Positions 17,629 to 26,453 of a DNA stretch of 32,975 nucleotides are shown here, in pieces; position 1 is the first letter of the stretch; every line of letters starts with the position of its first letter. The stretch lies in the NCBI GenBank assembly GCA_028697875.1, contig JAQVEQ010000003.1:1-32975 (forward strand), given 5' to 3'. A program made the translations under genes and the position numbers. The stretch is from Novosphingobium sp. Lineage in GTDB: Bacteria; Pseudomonadota; Alphaproteobacteria; Sphingomonadales; Sphingomonadaceae. A model generated the notes under the pieces. It was not told where the DNA came from. It made no database searches and saw nothing but the letters and a program-made list of their open reading frames with translations.

Positions 17629-19470
17629 ATGCTTATGGGCGATATGCAACAGGGGGGAGCGGACGGTGATGGTTCTTCGGAACATGGCGTGTTCTCCATC
17701 CTGATCATCGAGGATAACCCGGGCGACCGCCGGTTGGCCGAAATCGCCCTGAGGACCGGTGCCGAAGACACCGGTGCATCCTGCAAAGTGCATATGGCCG
17801 CCACGCTCGAAGAGGGCCTCTGGCTGCTCCAGGACAGCCAAGAAGACGCGCTGCACGCGATCCTGCTCGATCTCGGGTTGCCGGATGCGACCGGTTTCGA
17901 AGGGCTGAGAACGCTCAAGTCCCTTTGCCCGGACATACCCGTCGTGATCCTGACGGGGCAGAACGAAGCGTCCGTCGCCGTATCGGCCCTGCAACACGGC
18001 GCTGCGGACTATCTGGAAAAGGACGAGATACGTCCGCGTTCCCTCTGGCGAACGATCGGCTATGCCCTCGAACGCAAGAAATTCGAGGCCGAACTCGTCA
18101 CTCTGGCGGCTACCGACCCGCTGACGATGGTAAAGAACCGCCGCGCACTGCTGGAAGCGCTGCCATCCATCATGGACAATTCGTGCCGGGCGGAACTCTA
18201 CTGTGCGGTCCTCATTTTGGACATTGATAATTTCAAGCAGATCAACGACTTGCATGGACATGGCGCTGGTGACGAGTTGCTCGTAGCCATTGCGGCGCAA
18301 ATTTCCGGCGCCGTTCGGCAGACCGATCTGGTCGGCCGTCTCGGCGGCGACGAATTCGCGGTGATCGCAACCAATCTGAAGACGCCCGAAGGTGCGGTGG
18401 AAATCGCCGAAAAGATCTCCCGGGCGATCGATTCCCTCCCCGATGTCAACGGCAGGCCGATCGAGATATCCTCGAGCATCGGGATCGCCTTGTTCCCATC
18501 GGGTGCCGAAGGGGGGGATGAACTCCTGACCCACGCCGATCTGGCGATGTACAAGGCCAAGAGGGAAGGCGGCTCGTCGATCTGCCTTTACGACGAATGC
18601 CTCCATCGCAAATTGCACCGCCGGCTGCTGTTGAAAAGGGCGATGCGCAAGGACATCGCGACGCCGGGGTTTTATCTCGACTACCAGCCGATCGTCGACT
18701 GCAAGACGCACCGGATCGTGTCCGCCGAAGGCCTTGCACGCTGGAAGCAGCAGGACGGCAAGGTCGTCATGCCCGGCGAGTTCATCCCGATAGCCGAGGA
18801 AAATGGCTGGATTGCCGACCTGGGCATGCAGATGGTCGAGGATGCCTGCGAATTCGTGAGCCGGTCGCAGATGACCGGGGTCCCGATCGTGCCCATTTCG
18901 ATCAACGTTTCCCCGATCCAGTGCAAGGACAACGGTTTTCCCGGGGAGTTCACCAAGGCGATCGAAAGCCGCGGGTGGACCCCCGCGTTGTTCAACATCG
19001 AGATTACCGAATCCACGTTCATGCAGAATCTCGATTCCGCAAGGCGCGGGCTCGAGGCGCTGATGAATGTGGGGATCGGAATCCACATCGACGATTTCGG
19101 GACCGGCTATTCGTCGCTGTCGCTGCTGCGGGACTTGCCGCTCAAGCACTTGAAGCTCGACCGCAGCTTCGTATCGAGAATGGTCGACGACCTGGGCACC
19201 AGGCGCATCATGGAAGCGATTTCAGACCTCGCGCACAAGCTTGAGTTCAAGACCGTGGCCGAGGGGGTGGAAACGGAGGAGCAGGTAGAATTGCTGACCG
19301 AAATCGGGATCGACTACCTCCAGGGTTTCTATTTCTCCCCGCCGATCAGCGCAGCGAGGCTTTGTGAAGAACTGATCATGGGCAGGGCCCTGCGTAGCGG
19401 TTACAAGGCGGAAGAGGCTGCCGACGACGACTATGTGCCCGGCCCGCTTCCGCGGGTCGTGGGGCGTTAG
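17629..19470 (+). CDS. Response regulator with GGDEF and EAL domains (REC-GGDEF-EAL)
   Basis: REC (LIIEDNPGDRRLAE, LLDLGLPDATGF, ILTGQNE, LEKDE); GGDEF with RQTD I-site; EAL-type domain with EGLAR, EITES, DDFGTG, AEGVET. Confidence 0.94.
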   Translation: MLMGDMQQGGADGDGSSEHGVFSILIIEDNPGDRRLAEIALRTGAEDTGASCKVHMAATLEEGLWLLQDSQEDALHAILLDLGLPDATGFEGLRTLKSLCPDIPVVILTGQNEASVAVSALQHGAADYLEKDEIRPRSLWRTIGYALERKKFEAELVTLAATDPLTMVKNRRALLEALPSIMDNSCRAELYCAVLILDIDNFKQINDLHGHGAGDELLVAIAAQISGAVRQTDLVGRLGGDEFAVIATNLKTPEGAVEIAEKISRAIDSLPDVNGRPIEISSSIGIALFPSGAEGGDELLTHADLAMYKAKREGGSSICLYDECLHRKLHRRLLLKRAMRKDIATPGFYLDYQPIVDCKTHRIVSAEGLARWKQQDGKVVMPGEFIPIAEENGWIADLGMQMVEDACEFVSRSQMTGVPIVPISINVSPIQCKDNGFPGEFTKAIESRGWTPALFNIEITESTFMQNLDSARRGLEALMNVGIGIHIDDFGTGYSSLSLLRDLPLKHLKLDRSFVSRMVDDLGTRRIMEAISDLAHKLEFKTVAEGVETEEQVELLTEIGIDYLQGFYFSPPISAARLCEELIMGRALRSGYKAEEAADDDYVPGPLPRVVGR

Positions 19471-19480
19471 GATCTCCGGC

Positions 19481-21454
19481 ATGAAGTGGCTTGAGCTGTC
19501 GAGATTCAGCTTCGCGACAAAGGTCGTTCTGGCGACCGGGCTGATCGGCCTGTTGTCCATCGCGGCGCTGACTGTCTACATGTACCACGGAAGCGAGAAC
19601 ATTCTGGTCGAACGGGACTCGGAACGTCTCGCCGGCAGCGTGGAAGTGTCGGCCTTGCGCCTCAATTCGCGTTTGGAATTCGGGCGGCAGGACACGCTGC
19701 TGCTGTCCAAGACGCCGCCGATCCTCGGTATCTTCCGCGCAAATTTGCAAGGTGGCGTCGATCCGCTCGACGGTTCCACCGGACGCCTGTGGCGCGACCG
19801 CCTTGCCACCATTTTTGCCGGAATGCTCGAGGCGCGGCCCGAATACATGCAGGTTCGCTTGATCGGAGCAGGCGACAACGGACGGGAAATTGTCCGGGTA
19901 GACCGGCTGCGCGACGGCACGATCAACAGGATTCCCGAGCAGGAACTGCAGCAGAAGATCAATCGGCCATACGTCCGCGATACCCTGCGCCTGAACAAGG
20001 GCGAGATCTATCTGTCACGGATCGACCTGAACCAGGAACACGGCAAGATCGAGGTGCCCAACCGTCCCGTCATCAGAGTGGCGACACCGCTGTTCTCGGA
20101 AACGGGCGAAAGGCTCGGCATCATCATCATCAACATCGACATGGGCCGGATTTTCCAGATCATCAAAGGCCCGCTGCCCGATCAGGCCGGGTTCTACCTC
20201 ACGAACAGCGACGGCGACTACCTCGATCATCCGCAGGCGGAAAAGACGTTCGGATTCGATCTCGGCCACCGTTACCTGATGCAGGACGAATTCCCCGCGC
20301 TGAAGTCCTTCTTCGCAGGTAATGCAAGCGAATACAGGGGTATGATCGACGGCCCGGCGGGCCAACTCCTCACGGTCGCCGCCAAGGTTCGTTACGATCC
20401 CCAGGACGACAGCCAGTACGTGGTCATCAGCGAGACGATACCGGCGAGCGAACTTGCCGAAAGCATGGCCAGCGTGCGCAATCGCGCGGCTGCCGCAGCC
20501 GCAGTTGTGCTCTTGTTTGGGCTTCTGGCGATGGCATGGCTGGCGCGGTCGCTGGCGCGGCCGCTCAAGGACATCAGCGACATGGCCGTGGCGGTTTCGC
20601 GTGGCGACCGGCAGGTGGATATCGGCACGACCGGGATGCGGCGCGATGAGGTCGGTGCGCTTGCCCGCAGTTTCGAAACGATGGTTCTGAAGGTCGACGA
20701 GCGCGAGACGGAACTTGCCGCCGAGAAGGTGAAACTGGAGCAGGCCAATGACAAGCTGGTCCGCTCGAACCGGGAATTGATGCAATTCGCCTATGTCGCT
20801 TCCCACGACCTGCAGGAGCCGCTGCGGATGGTCGATAGTTACATGGGGCTGATCGAACGCCGCTATAAGGGCAAGCTCGACTCCGATGCCGACGAATTCA
20901 TCGGTTATGCGGTGGACGGCGCGCGGCGCATGAAGCGGCTGATCAACGAGCTTCTTTCCTATTCGCGCGTCAGCAACAGGCCGCTGAAAGTCGACCGGGT
21001 CGATACGCGCGCCCTTGTCGAAGGGGTTCTCGCGATGCTGCAGGGCCAGATCGAGCAGGCCGGTGCGGAGATCGAAGTCGGCCCGCTTCCGACAATCGAA
21101 GCCGACCCGGGGCAGATCGAACGGCTGTTCACCAACCTTATCGGCAATGCGCTCAAGTTTCGCAGCGATACGCCCCCGCACATCACGGTTTCCGCTGAAC
21201 AGAAGGACGGGATGTGGGAGTTTGCGATTGCCGATAACGGCATCGGGATCGATCCCGAATTCCAGGAAAAGATCTTCGAGATATTCGCGCGTCTGCACAG
21301 CCGTGACGTCTATGACGGTACCGGCATCGGCCTGGCGGCCTGCAAGCGTATCGTCGAATTGCATGGCGGCACGATCCGGGTGGAACCCGCGCCTGGCGGC
21401 GGTTCCATCTTCCGCTTCACATTGCCCGAGCGTCAGGAAGGGGAGGAAGACTGA
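19481..21454 (+). CDS. Membrane sensor histidine kinase (Cache-like sensor, HAMP, HisKA, HATPase)
   Basis: TM, periplasmic region with EIYLSRIDLNQEHGKIEVPNRPVIRVATPLF, second TM, HAMP, H-box YVASHDLQEPLRMV, N-box NLIGNALKF, G-box DNGIGID and GTGIGLA. Confidence 0.93.
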   Translation: MKWLELSRFSFATKVVLATGLIGLLSIAALTVYMYHGSENILVERDSERLAGSVEVSALRLNSRLEFGRQDTLLLSKTPPILGIFRANLQGGVDPLDGSTGRLWRDRLATIFAGMLEARPEYMQVRLIGAGDNGREIVRVDRLRDGTINRIPEQELQQKINRPYVRDTLRLNKGEIYLSRIDLNQEHGKIEVPNRPVIRVATPLFSETGERLGIIIINIDMGRIFQIIKGPLPDQAGFYLTNSDGDYLDHPQAEKTFGFDLGHRYLMQDEFPALKSFFAGNASEYRGMIDGPAGQLLTVAAKVRYDPQDDSQYVVISETIPASELAESMASVRNRAAAAAAVVLLFGLLAMAWLARSLARPLKDISDMAVAVSRGDRQVDIGTTGMRRDEVGALARSFETMVLKVDERETELAAEKVKLEQANDKLVRSNRELMQFAYVASHDLQEPLRMVDSYMGLIERRYKGKLDSDADEFIGYAVDGARRMKRLINELLSYSRVSNRPLKVDRVDTRALVEGVLAMLQGQIEQAGAEIEVGPLPTIEADPGQIERLFTNLIGNALKFRSDTPPHITVSAEQKDGMWEFAIADNGIGIDPEFQEKIFEIFARLHSRDVYDGTGIGLAACKRIVELHGGTIRVEPAPGGGSIFRFTLPERQEGEED

Positions 21455-21900
21455 TGTTGGATGTATTTCCGCGCCCGATCGAGATCCTGCTCGTCGAAGA
21501 CAACCCGGCCGATATCCGGTTGACTCAGGAAGGCCTGAAGGAAGCCAAGGTCACGAACAATCTCCATGCGGTCACGAACGGCAGGGATGCGCTGGACTTC
21601 CTGTACCGGCGTGAGGCCTATACCGACGCCCCGCGTCCCGACCTCGTCTTGCTCGACCTCAATCTTCCGGGGCTTAGCGGGCATTCGGTTCTTGCCGAAA
21701 TCAAGAAGGAACCGAGCCTGTTGTTGATACCGGTCGTGGTCCTCACTTCGTCGGAATCCGAAGCCGATATCGTCAAGTCCTACGAGGAACATGCCAATTG
21801 CTTCATTTCGAAGCCGGTCGACTTTTCCAGCTTCCTCGACATCGTTTCACGGATCGAGAGTTTCTGGTTTTCGATTGTGAGGCTGCCGCAGCCCAACTGA
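21454..21900 (+). CDS. Single-domain response regulator (Rcp1/CheY-like)
   Basis: EILLVEDNPADIRLTQEGL, LVLLDLNLPGLSG, VVLTSSESEADI, FISKPVD. The start overlaps the kinase stop (TGATG). Confidence 0.94.
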   Translation: MLDVFPRPIEILLVEDNPADIRLTQEGLKEAKVTNNLHAVTNGRDALDFLYRREAYTDAPRPDLVLLDLNLPGLSGHSVLAEIKKEPSLLLIPVVVLTSSESEADIVKSYEEHANCFISKPVDFSSFLDIVSRIESFWFSIVRLPQPN

Positions 21901-21927
21901 ACTCCGGCCCCTTGCTGGCTCGCGTGG

Positions 21928-21956
21928 TCAGGGCATCGTCCGTATCGATGCCCTGA
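21928..21956 (+). terminator. Likely intrinsic terminator after the response regulator
   Basis: TCAGGGCATCG-TCCGTAT-CGATGCCCTGA: perfect 11-bp stem, followed by GCGGGCGTTTGT. Confidence 0.65.
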
Positions 21957-22098
21957 GCGGGCGTTTGTCCCTGTTTGGCTGAATCACCCCCGTACTGTGT
22001 CGTGTCCGCTATCTCGCAATCGTGCCTTGCGGAGGGGAAGATATTGGCGTGCCCGGACATTCGTGGAATCATCCGGGCGAGTTGCAGAGAGGGTGCCG

Positions 22099-22977
22099 AT
22101 GGATTTCGAGATAGAACCGCTTGCGGGAGCGATGGGGGCCATCGTCCGGGGATGGACGCCGGGCAAGCCGCTGAGCGAGCAGGACCGCGAGACGATCGGC
22201 GAAGCCCTGCGGCAATATCTGGTCCTCGTCTTCCGTGGCCAGCAGCAGCCGACCGACGACGAACTGGTCGCTTTCGGCAGTGCGTTCGGGGATTTGCTGC
22301 AAGGGTCGGCTTTTCTGGAACGGCCGCGCGATCACCCCGAAATCCTCCGGGTCGGCAATCTCGTCGGCGAGGACGGCAAGCCCGAAGGGACGGGCGGCGC
22401 GTCTATGATGGACTGGCATTCCGACTATTCCTATGTCGACCGGGTCGGGGACGTGACCTTCCTCAATGCGGTCGAACTGCCCAGGACGCCGCCGCACACC
22501 TATTTTGCCAATCAGTATCGCGCCCTTGAAACCCTGTCTGAAGCAATGCGGGACCGGCTGTACGGACTGCGCGCGCTTCACAGCGTCTCGCACTACTACG
22601 AGGATGGCGGATCCCAGGATGTCGAGCGTTACCGCGCCGACCGCGAACGCGACCGGAAGGCCGGCATCGAAGCGCCCCCGATACCCGAGGCCGAGCATCC
22701 GGTCATCGTGCGCCACCCGGAAACGGGCCGCGAGATTCTCTATGTCGGACCGGCCATTACCCGCTCGATCAATGGCCTCCCCGCGGAAGAGAGCGATGCC
22801 TTGCTGGCGGAACTCCATGCCCATTCGACGCGGCCGGACAATGTCCTGGCCCATGACTGGGAGACTGGCGACCTGGTGATGTTCGACACGCTGGGGACGC
22901 TGCACAAGCGCGACGCATGGGACCCGGGAGAGCGGCGCTCCATGCGGCAGATGAGCACCGTTTGCCGGATCGATTGA
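22099..22977 (+). CDS. TauD/TfdA-family 2OG-Fe(II) dioxygenase
   Basis: MDWHSDYSY (HxD), HPETGREILYVG, GDLVMFDTLGTLHKR and RRSMRQMS, consistent with metal- and 2OG-binding motifs. Likely start MDFEIEPL at 22099. Confidence 0.88.
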   Translation: MDFEIEPLAGAMGAIVRGWTPGKPLSEQDRETIGEALRQYLVLVFRGQQQPTDDELVAFGSAFGDLLQGSAFLERPRDHPEILRVGNLVGEDGKPEGTGGASMMDWHSDYSYVDRVGDVTFLNAVELPRTPPHTYFANQYRALETLSEAMRDRLYGLRALHSVSHYYEDGGSQDVERYRADRERDRKAGIEAPPIPEAEHPVIVRHPETGREILYVGPAITRSINGLPAEESDALLAELHAHSTRPDNVLAHDWETGDLVMFDTLGTLHKRDAWDPGERRSMRQMSTVCRID

Positions 22978-23056
22978 CGGCAAACGGATAAACGGCGGCA
23001 ACCCGGACCGGCGTCCCTTTATCCTTTCGTGCGTTCCGGTACGGCGCGCGCCGCTG

Positions 23057-23698
23057 CTATGGCCGCGCCCCGGACAGAAACAGATCGCAAACCTTTCGTG
23101 CGTGTTCGGCCAGTTTCTCCTCGTCGACCGGGGGGATCTGTCCGTTGGCGGCGGCGATGATCGTGTCCACTGTCAGCATCTTGAGGAAGGTGTCGGCGGC
23201 CCACACCGGGTCCAGATCCCCGCGCAGGTCTTGCCCGACCCGCGAGGAAAAGTAATCGATCAGGGGCTGGACATAGAGGTGCTGGACCGACGCCATGACA
23301 AGGCGATGCAGTTCCGGGAGATTGTTACCCTCCCGGAATGTGATGATGATAAGGCGGACTGCGGTCGGATGACAGGCGACATGCAGGATGGTCATGGCCC
23401 TGCGCATGAGCCCGTCCGCGACTGGTAGCGTGTCGGCTTTCGGCAGACGGGTGCCAAGCAGGCGCTGGCTCAGCCGCTCGACGACGGCGCCGAGTATGCC
23501 CGTCTTGTCGGCCCATCTGGCGTAGAGCGTCTTCTTCGAAACCCGCGCGACGCGTGCGATGCCTTCCATGGTCGTGGCGGCATAGCCGTGCTCGATGATC
23601 ATCGCTTCGGCGACGGCCAGGATGCGGTCGTTCCGCATTTCGATATCGGCCGATCTTGGCCGGCCGCCGACACCGCGCATATCCGTTTCTCTTGCCAT
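23057..23698 (-). CDS. TetR family transcriptional regulator
   Basis: N-terminal HTH RILAVAEAMIIEHGYAATTMEGIARVARVSKKTLYARWADKTGILGAVV. Start MARETDMRGVGGRPRS at 23698 with AGAAAGG upstream. Confidence 0.9.
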   Translation of the reverse strand: MARETDMRGVGGRPRSADIEMRNDRILAVAEAMIIEHGYAATTMEGIARVARVSKKTLYARWADKTGILGAVVERLSQRLLGTRLPKADTLPVADGLMRRAMTILHVACHPTAVRLIIITFREGNNLPELHRLVMASVQHLYVQPLIDYFSSRVGQDLRGDLDPVWAADTFLKMLTVDTIIAAANGQIPPVDEEKLAEHARKVCDLFLSGARP

Positions 23699-23746
23699 TG
23701 CCTTTCTGCATTTAGGCTTGCAAATTTTTTGCTTGCAACCCGTTCG

Positions 23747-23776
23747 TGTCAACATAGAAACGGAAGCGTTCCGTTT
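23747..23776 (-). promoter_or_regulatory. Candidate tetR promoter (-35) and adjacent 19-bp palindromic operator
   Basis: AAACGGAA-GCG-TTCCGTTT at 23758-23776 (perfect 8-bp arms). Minus-strand TTGACA at 23752-23747, and 17 nt downstream AAAAAT (23729-23724). Confidence 0.55.
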
Positions 23777-24053
23777 TTGGGGAGGACAGTGTGGGATTCG
23801 GGGGGCATTCGCGCCATCCAGAATTTTCGCGACCGGCATGGGAACGCGGCAACTGTTGCCGCAGTGCCGGGGAGCGCGAACTCCACAGGCTGTCAGGCTC
23901 CCGTTTCACGTCACGTCCAGGCCGGCATTTCGATGACCGCAAGTGCGCACTGCCGGGACGTTCTATAACTCTGTGATAAATATAGAATATATTTCAATAT
24001 AATATGACGTATATTTGACAAAGCGCAAAGCGACGAAACAGATGGAGGGGAAG

Positions 24054-26375
24054 ATGCGGAATGCGTTTCAACGTCATGGTTCGATGATGACGAGTGCGAG
24101 TGGCATGGCGCTCGCATGTGCGACGGCCATGCTGGCGATGGCGGCGCCGGCCTACGGGCAGGAGGGGGATGCAGCCCCCGCGCAAGACACTGCGGGCGGC
24201 CTGAAGGAAATTGTCGTGACCGCTCAGAAGAAGGCGGAAGTCCTTCAGAAGGTTCCGGTCGCGGTGACGGCTTTCACGGCTGATGCCATCGAGAAGGCCC
24301 AGATCGTCAACGTGGCGAGTCTGACCTCGCTTGCCCCGAATCTCAACGTCTCGGTGCAGCCTGCCGGTTCGACTCTTCCGACCCTGACGATCCGCGGTGT
24401 CACCGGCGGTCAGGCAACGCCGGGGGCGGACAATGGCGTGTCGCTCTATGTCGATGGTGTCTATACCGGGGCCGGTTACGGCGCGCTGTCGGGCCTTGCC
24501 GACATCGAACGGGTGGAAGTGCTGCGCGGCCCGCAGGGGACGCTCTATGGCCGCAATTCCACCGGCGGCGCAGTCAATTTCATCACGCGCGGCCCGAGTG
24601 GCAAGTTCGGTATCCGGCAGGAATTCACTGTCGGCAACCGCAGCAAATTCCGCGCCAAGACCCGGCTGGACTTGCCCGAAGTCAACGGCTTCTCGGCGGT
24701 TGTCACGTATCTGCATGACGAGCAGAAGGGCTGGGGGCACAACCTCGGAGCAGGGCAGGAATGGGATTTCACCGACCTGACCGACGGCAAGCTCGGCAAG
24801 ACGGTTTCTTCCAAGCGGCTCGGCAGCCGCAACATCGACGGCGTCCATGCCGACATCCGCTACGAGTCCGACAAGTTCAAGGCCTCCTACAAGGCGGACT
24901 ACGTGCACAACGTCCTGACCATGACACCGCAGCAGGTGCTGGGCTTTTCCTCCGGCATAGGCGGCACTTATGCGGCGGGGGTCTACATGGCGCAGCCCTA
25001 CGTCGGCGGGACGCAGATCGATCCGTCCTTCGAACGGCAGGACTACGTGAACAACTGGTTCACGGCTCCTGAAAAGCTCAAGGTCTTCACCACCAGCCTG
25101 ACGCTCAGCTACGAATTCTCGGACCAGCTCTCGATCAAGAACATCCTCGCCTACCGGACGTTCACCGATACCGTTCCCAATGGGCTGGACGGGGCCGGCG
25201 GGTTGAGGGATGCCCTGGGCTCGGGCGCGCCACTGGTGCTCCTCGGCGTGCCGACATACGCCCATGAAACCCAGTGGACCAACGAGTTCCAGGTCAACTA
25301 CAATTCCGATCTGGTCGATATCGTCGGCGGCCTGTTCTTTTACACCGAACGCTACAACTACCGCGCGCCGTTGCTGTCGTTCACGACCGTGCCGGACTTC
25401 GCGCCGCCGGAAGATCTGGTGTCCAAGGGACGCTCCAAGACGCATAACCGGTCCTATGCCGCCTATGCGCAGGCCACGTTCCATCTCACCGGCCAGCTCG
25501 ACCTGACCGGCGGCATTCGCCAGACCAAGGACAAGCGCGAGACGACGGCGATCGACACGACTTCGGCGCTGCTCCCGCCCGGAACCTTCAAGAAGAGCTT
25601 CAACCACACCGACTGGACGGCCAACATCACCTTCAGGCCGACCAACGACATGACGCTCTATGCCAAGGTGGCAACCGGCTTCCTGTCGGGCGGCGTGGTT
25701 TCGGCCGGTGTGCCGTTTGATCCGGAAGAGCTGACACAATACGAAGTGGGCGCCAAGACGGAAATGCTGGACCGCCATCTGCGGCTGAACCTTGCGGCAT
25801 TCTATTCCGATTACCGCGACTTGCAGGCGATCGATTTCAGCCTTGGCTACACGCGTTTCACCAATGCCGGCAAATCGCGCATCCAGGGGCTCGAACTCGA
25901 AGCGACGGCATTGCCGCTGCCGGGTCTGATGCTGACCGCCAACATGGGCTACACCGACTTCAAGTATAAGAGCTACGTGCTTGGCGGGGTGGATGTTACC
26001 TCGATCTACAAGGCGGTGTACTTCCCCAAGTTCAACAGTGCGCTGGGGATGGAATATACGCTGCCGGCCTTCGGAAACGGTTCGGAGCTGTCGTTCAATC
26101 TCGGGGCGACCTATCGCTCGAAGGTCCGTTACACCCAGCCGACCAATGCTGCGGACCTGAACGAAGCGACGATTTCGCCGTCGAAGTGGCTGCTGGATGC
26201 CCGTGCCACTCTGGCGCATGTCCCGCTTGGCGGGCTGGACGCCAAGATCTCGGTATGGGGCAAGAACCTCACCGATTCCCGCAAGCTGGCCTACGCGGCC
26301 GATCTCGGGACCGTGGTGCAGGGCAGTTTTGAGGAGCCGCGTACTTTCGGGATCGATTTCGCCTTCGAATATTGA
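24054..26375 (+). CDS. TonB-dependent receptor
   Basis: Signal peptide; TonB box/plug (LKEIVVTAQKKAEVLQKVPVAVTAFTADAIEKAQI); ERVEVLRGPQGTLYGRNSTGGAVNFITR; C-terminal aromatic RTFGIDFAFEY. ATG at 24054 after GGAGGGGAAG. Confidence 0.95.
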   Translation: MRNAFQRHGSMMTSASGMALACATAMLAMAAPAYGQEGDAAPAQDTAGGLKEIVVTAQKKAEVLQKVPVAVTAFTADAIEKAQIVNVASLTSLAPNLNVSVQPAGSTLPTLTIRGVTGGQATPGADNGVSLYVDGVYTGAGYGALSGLADIERVEVLRGPQGTLYGRNSTGGAVNFITRGPSGKFGIRQEFTVGNRSKFRAKTRLDLPEVNGFSAVVTYLHDEQKGWGHNLGAGQEWDFTDLTDGKLGKTVSSKRLGSRNIDGVHADIRYESDKFKASYKADYVHNVLTMTPQQVLGFSSGIGGTYAAGVYMAQPYVGGTQIDPSFERQDYVNNWFTAPEKLKVFTTSLTLSYEFSDQLSIKNILAYRTFTDTVPNGLDGAGGLRDALGSGAPLVLLGVPTYAHETQWTNEFQVNYNSDLVDIVGGLFFYTERYNYRAPLLSFTTVPDFAPPEDLVSKGRSKTHNRSYAAYAQATFHLTGQLDLTGGIRQTKDKRETTAIDTTSALLPPGTFKKSFNHTDWTANITFRPTNDMTLYAKVATGFLSGGVVSAGVPFDPEELTQYEVGAKTEMLDRHLRLNLAAFYSDYRDLQAIDFSLGYTRFTNAGKSRIQGLELEATALPLPGLMLTANMGYTDFKYKSYVLGGVDVTSIYKAVYFPKFNSALGMEYTLPAFGNGSELSFNLGATYRSKVRYTQPTNAADLNEATISPSKWLLDARATLAHVPLGGLDAKISVWGKNLTDSRKLAYAADLGTVVQGSFEEPRTFGIDFAFEY

Positions 26376-26390
26376 TCTGAAGCCCAGAGC

Positions 26391-26420
26391 AGGGGCGTGC
26401 CGCCGGTGCGGCGCGCCCTT
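26391..26420. terminator. Bidirectional hairpin between convergent TonB receptor and atpG
   Basis: AGGGGCGTGCCGC-CGGT-GCGGCGCGCCCTT: 13-bp stem including two G.T wobbles, between stops at 26375 (+) and 26454 (-). Confidence 0.65.
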
Positions 26421-26453
26421 CCTGGCACTGTCAGGTGGCGAATGGCGCGGCCA

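Noticed and set aside
22978-23056. Possible terminator between TauD and TetR genes
   Set aside because: Only short GC-rich palindromes (e.g. GGCGCGCGCC) and no convincing stem-loop with a T-tract.
23994-26219. 741-aa minus-strand ORF opposite the TonB receptor
   Set aside because: Antisense shadow with no motif support; the plus-strand receptor is unambiguous.
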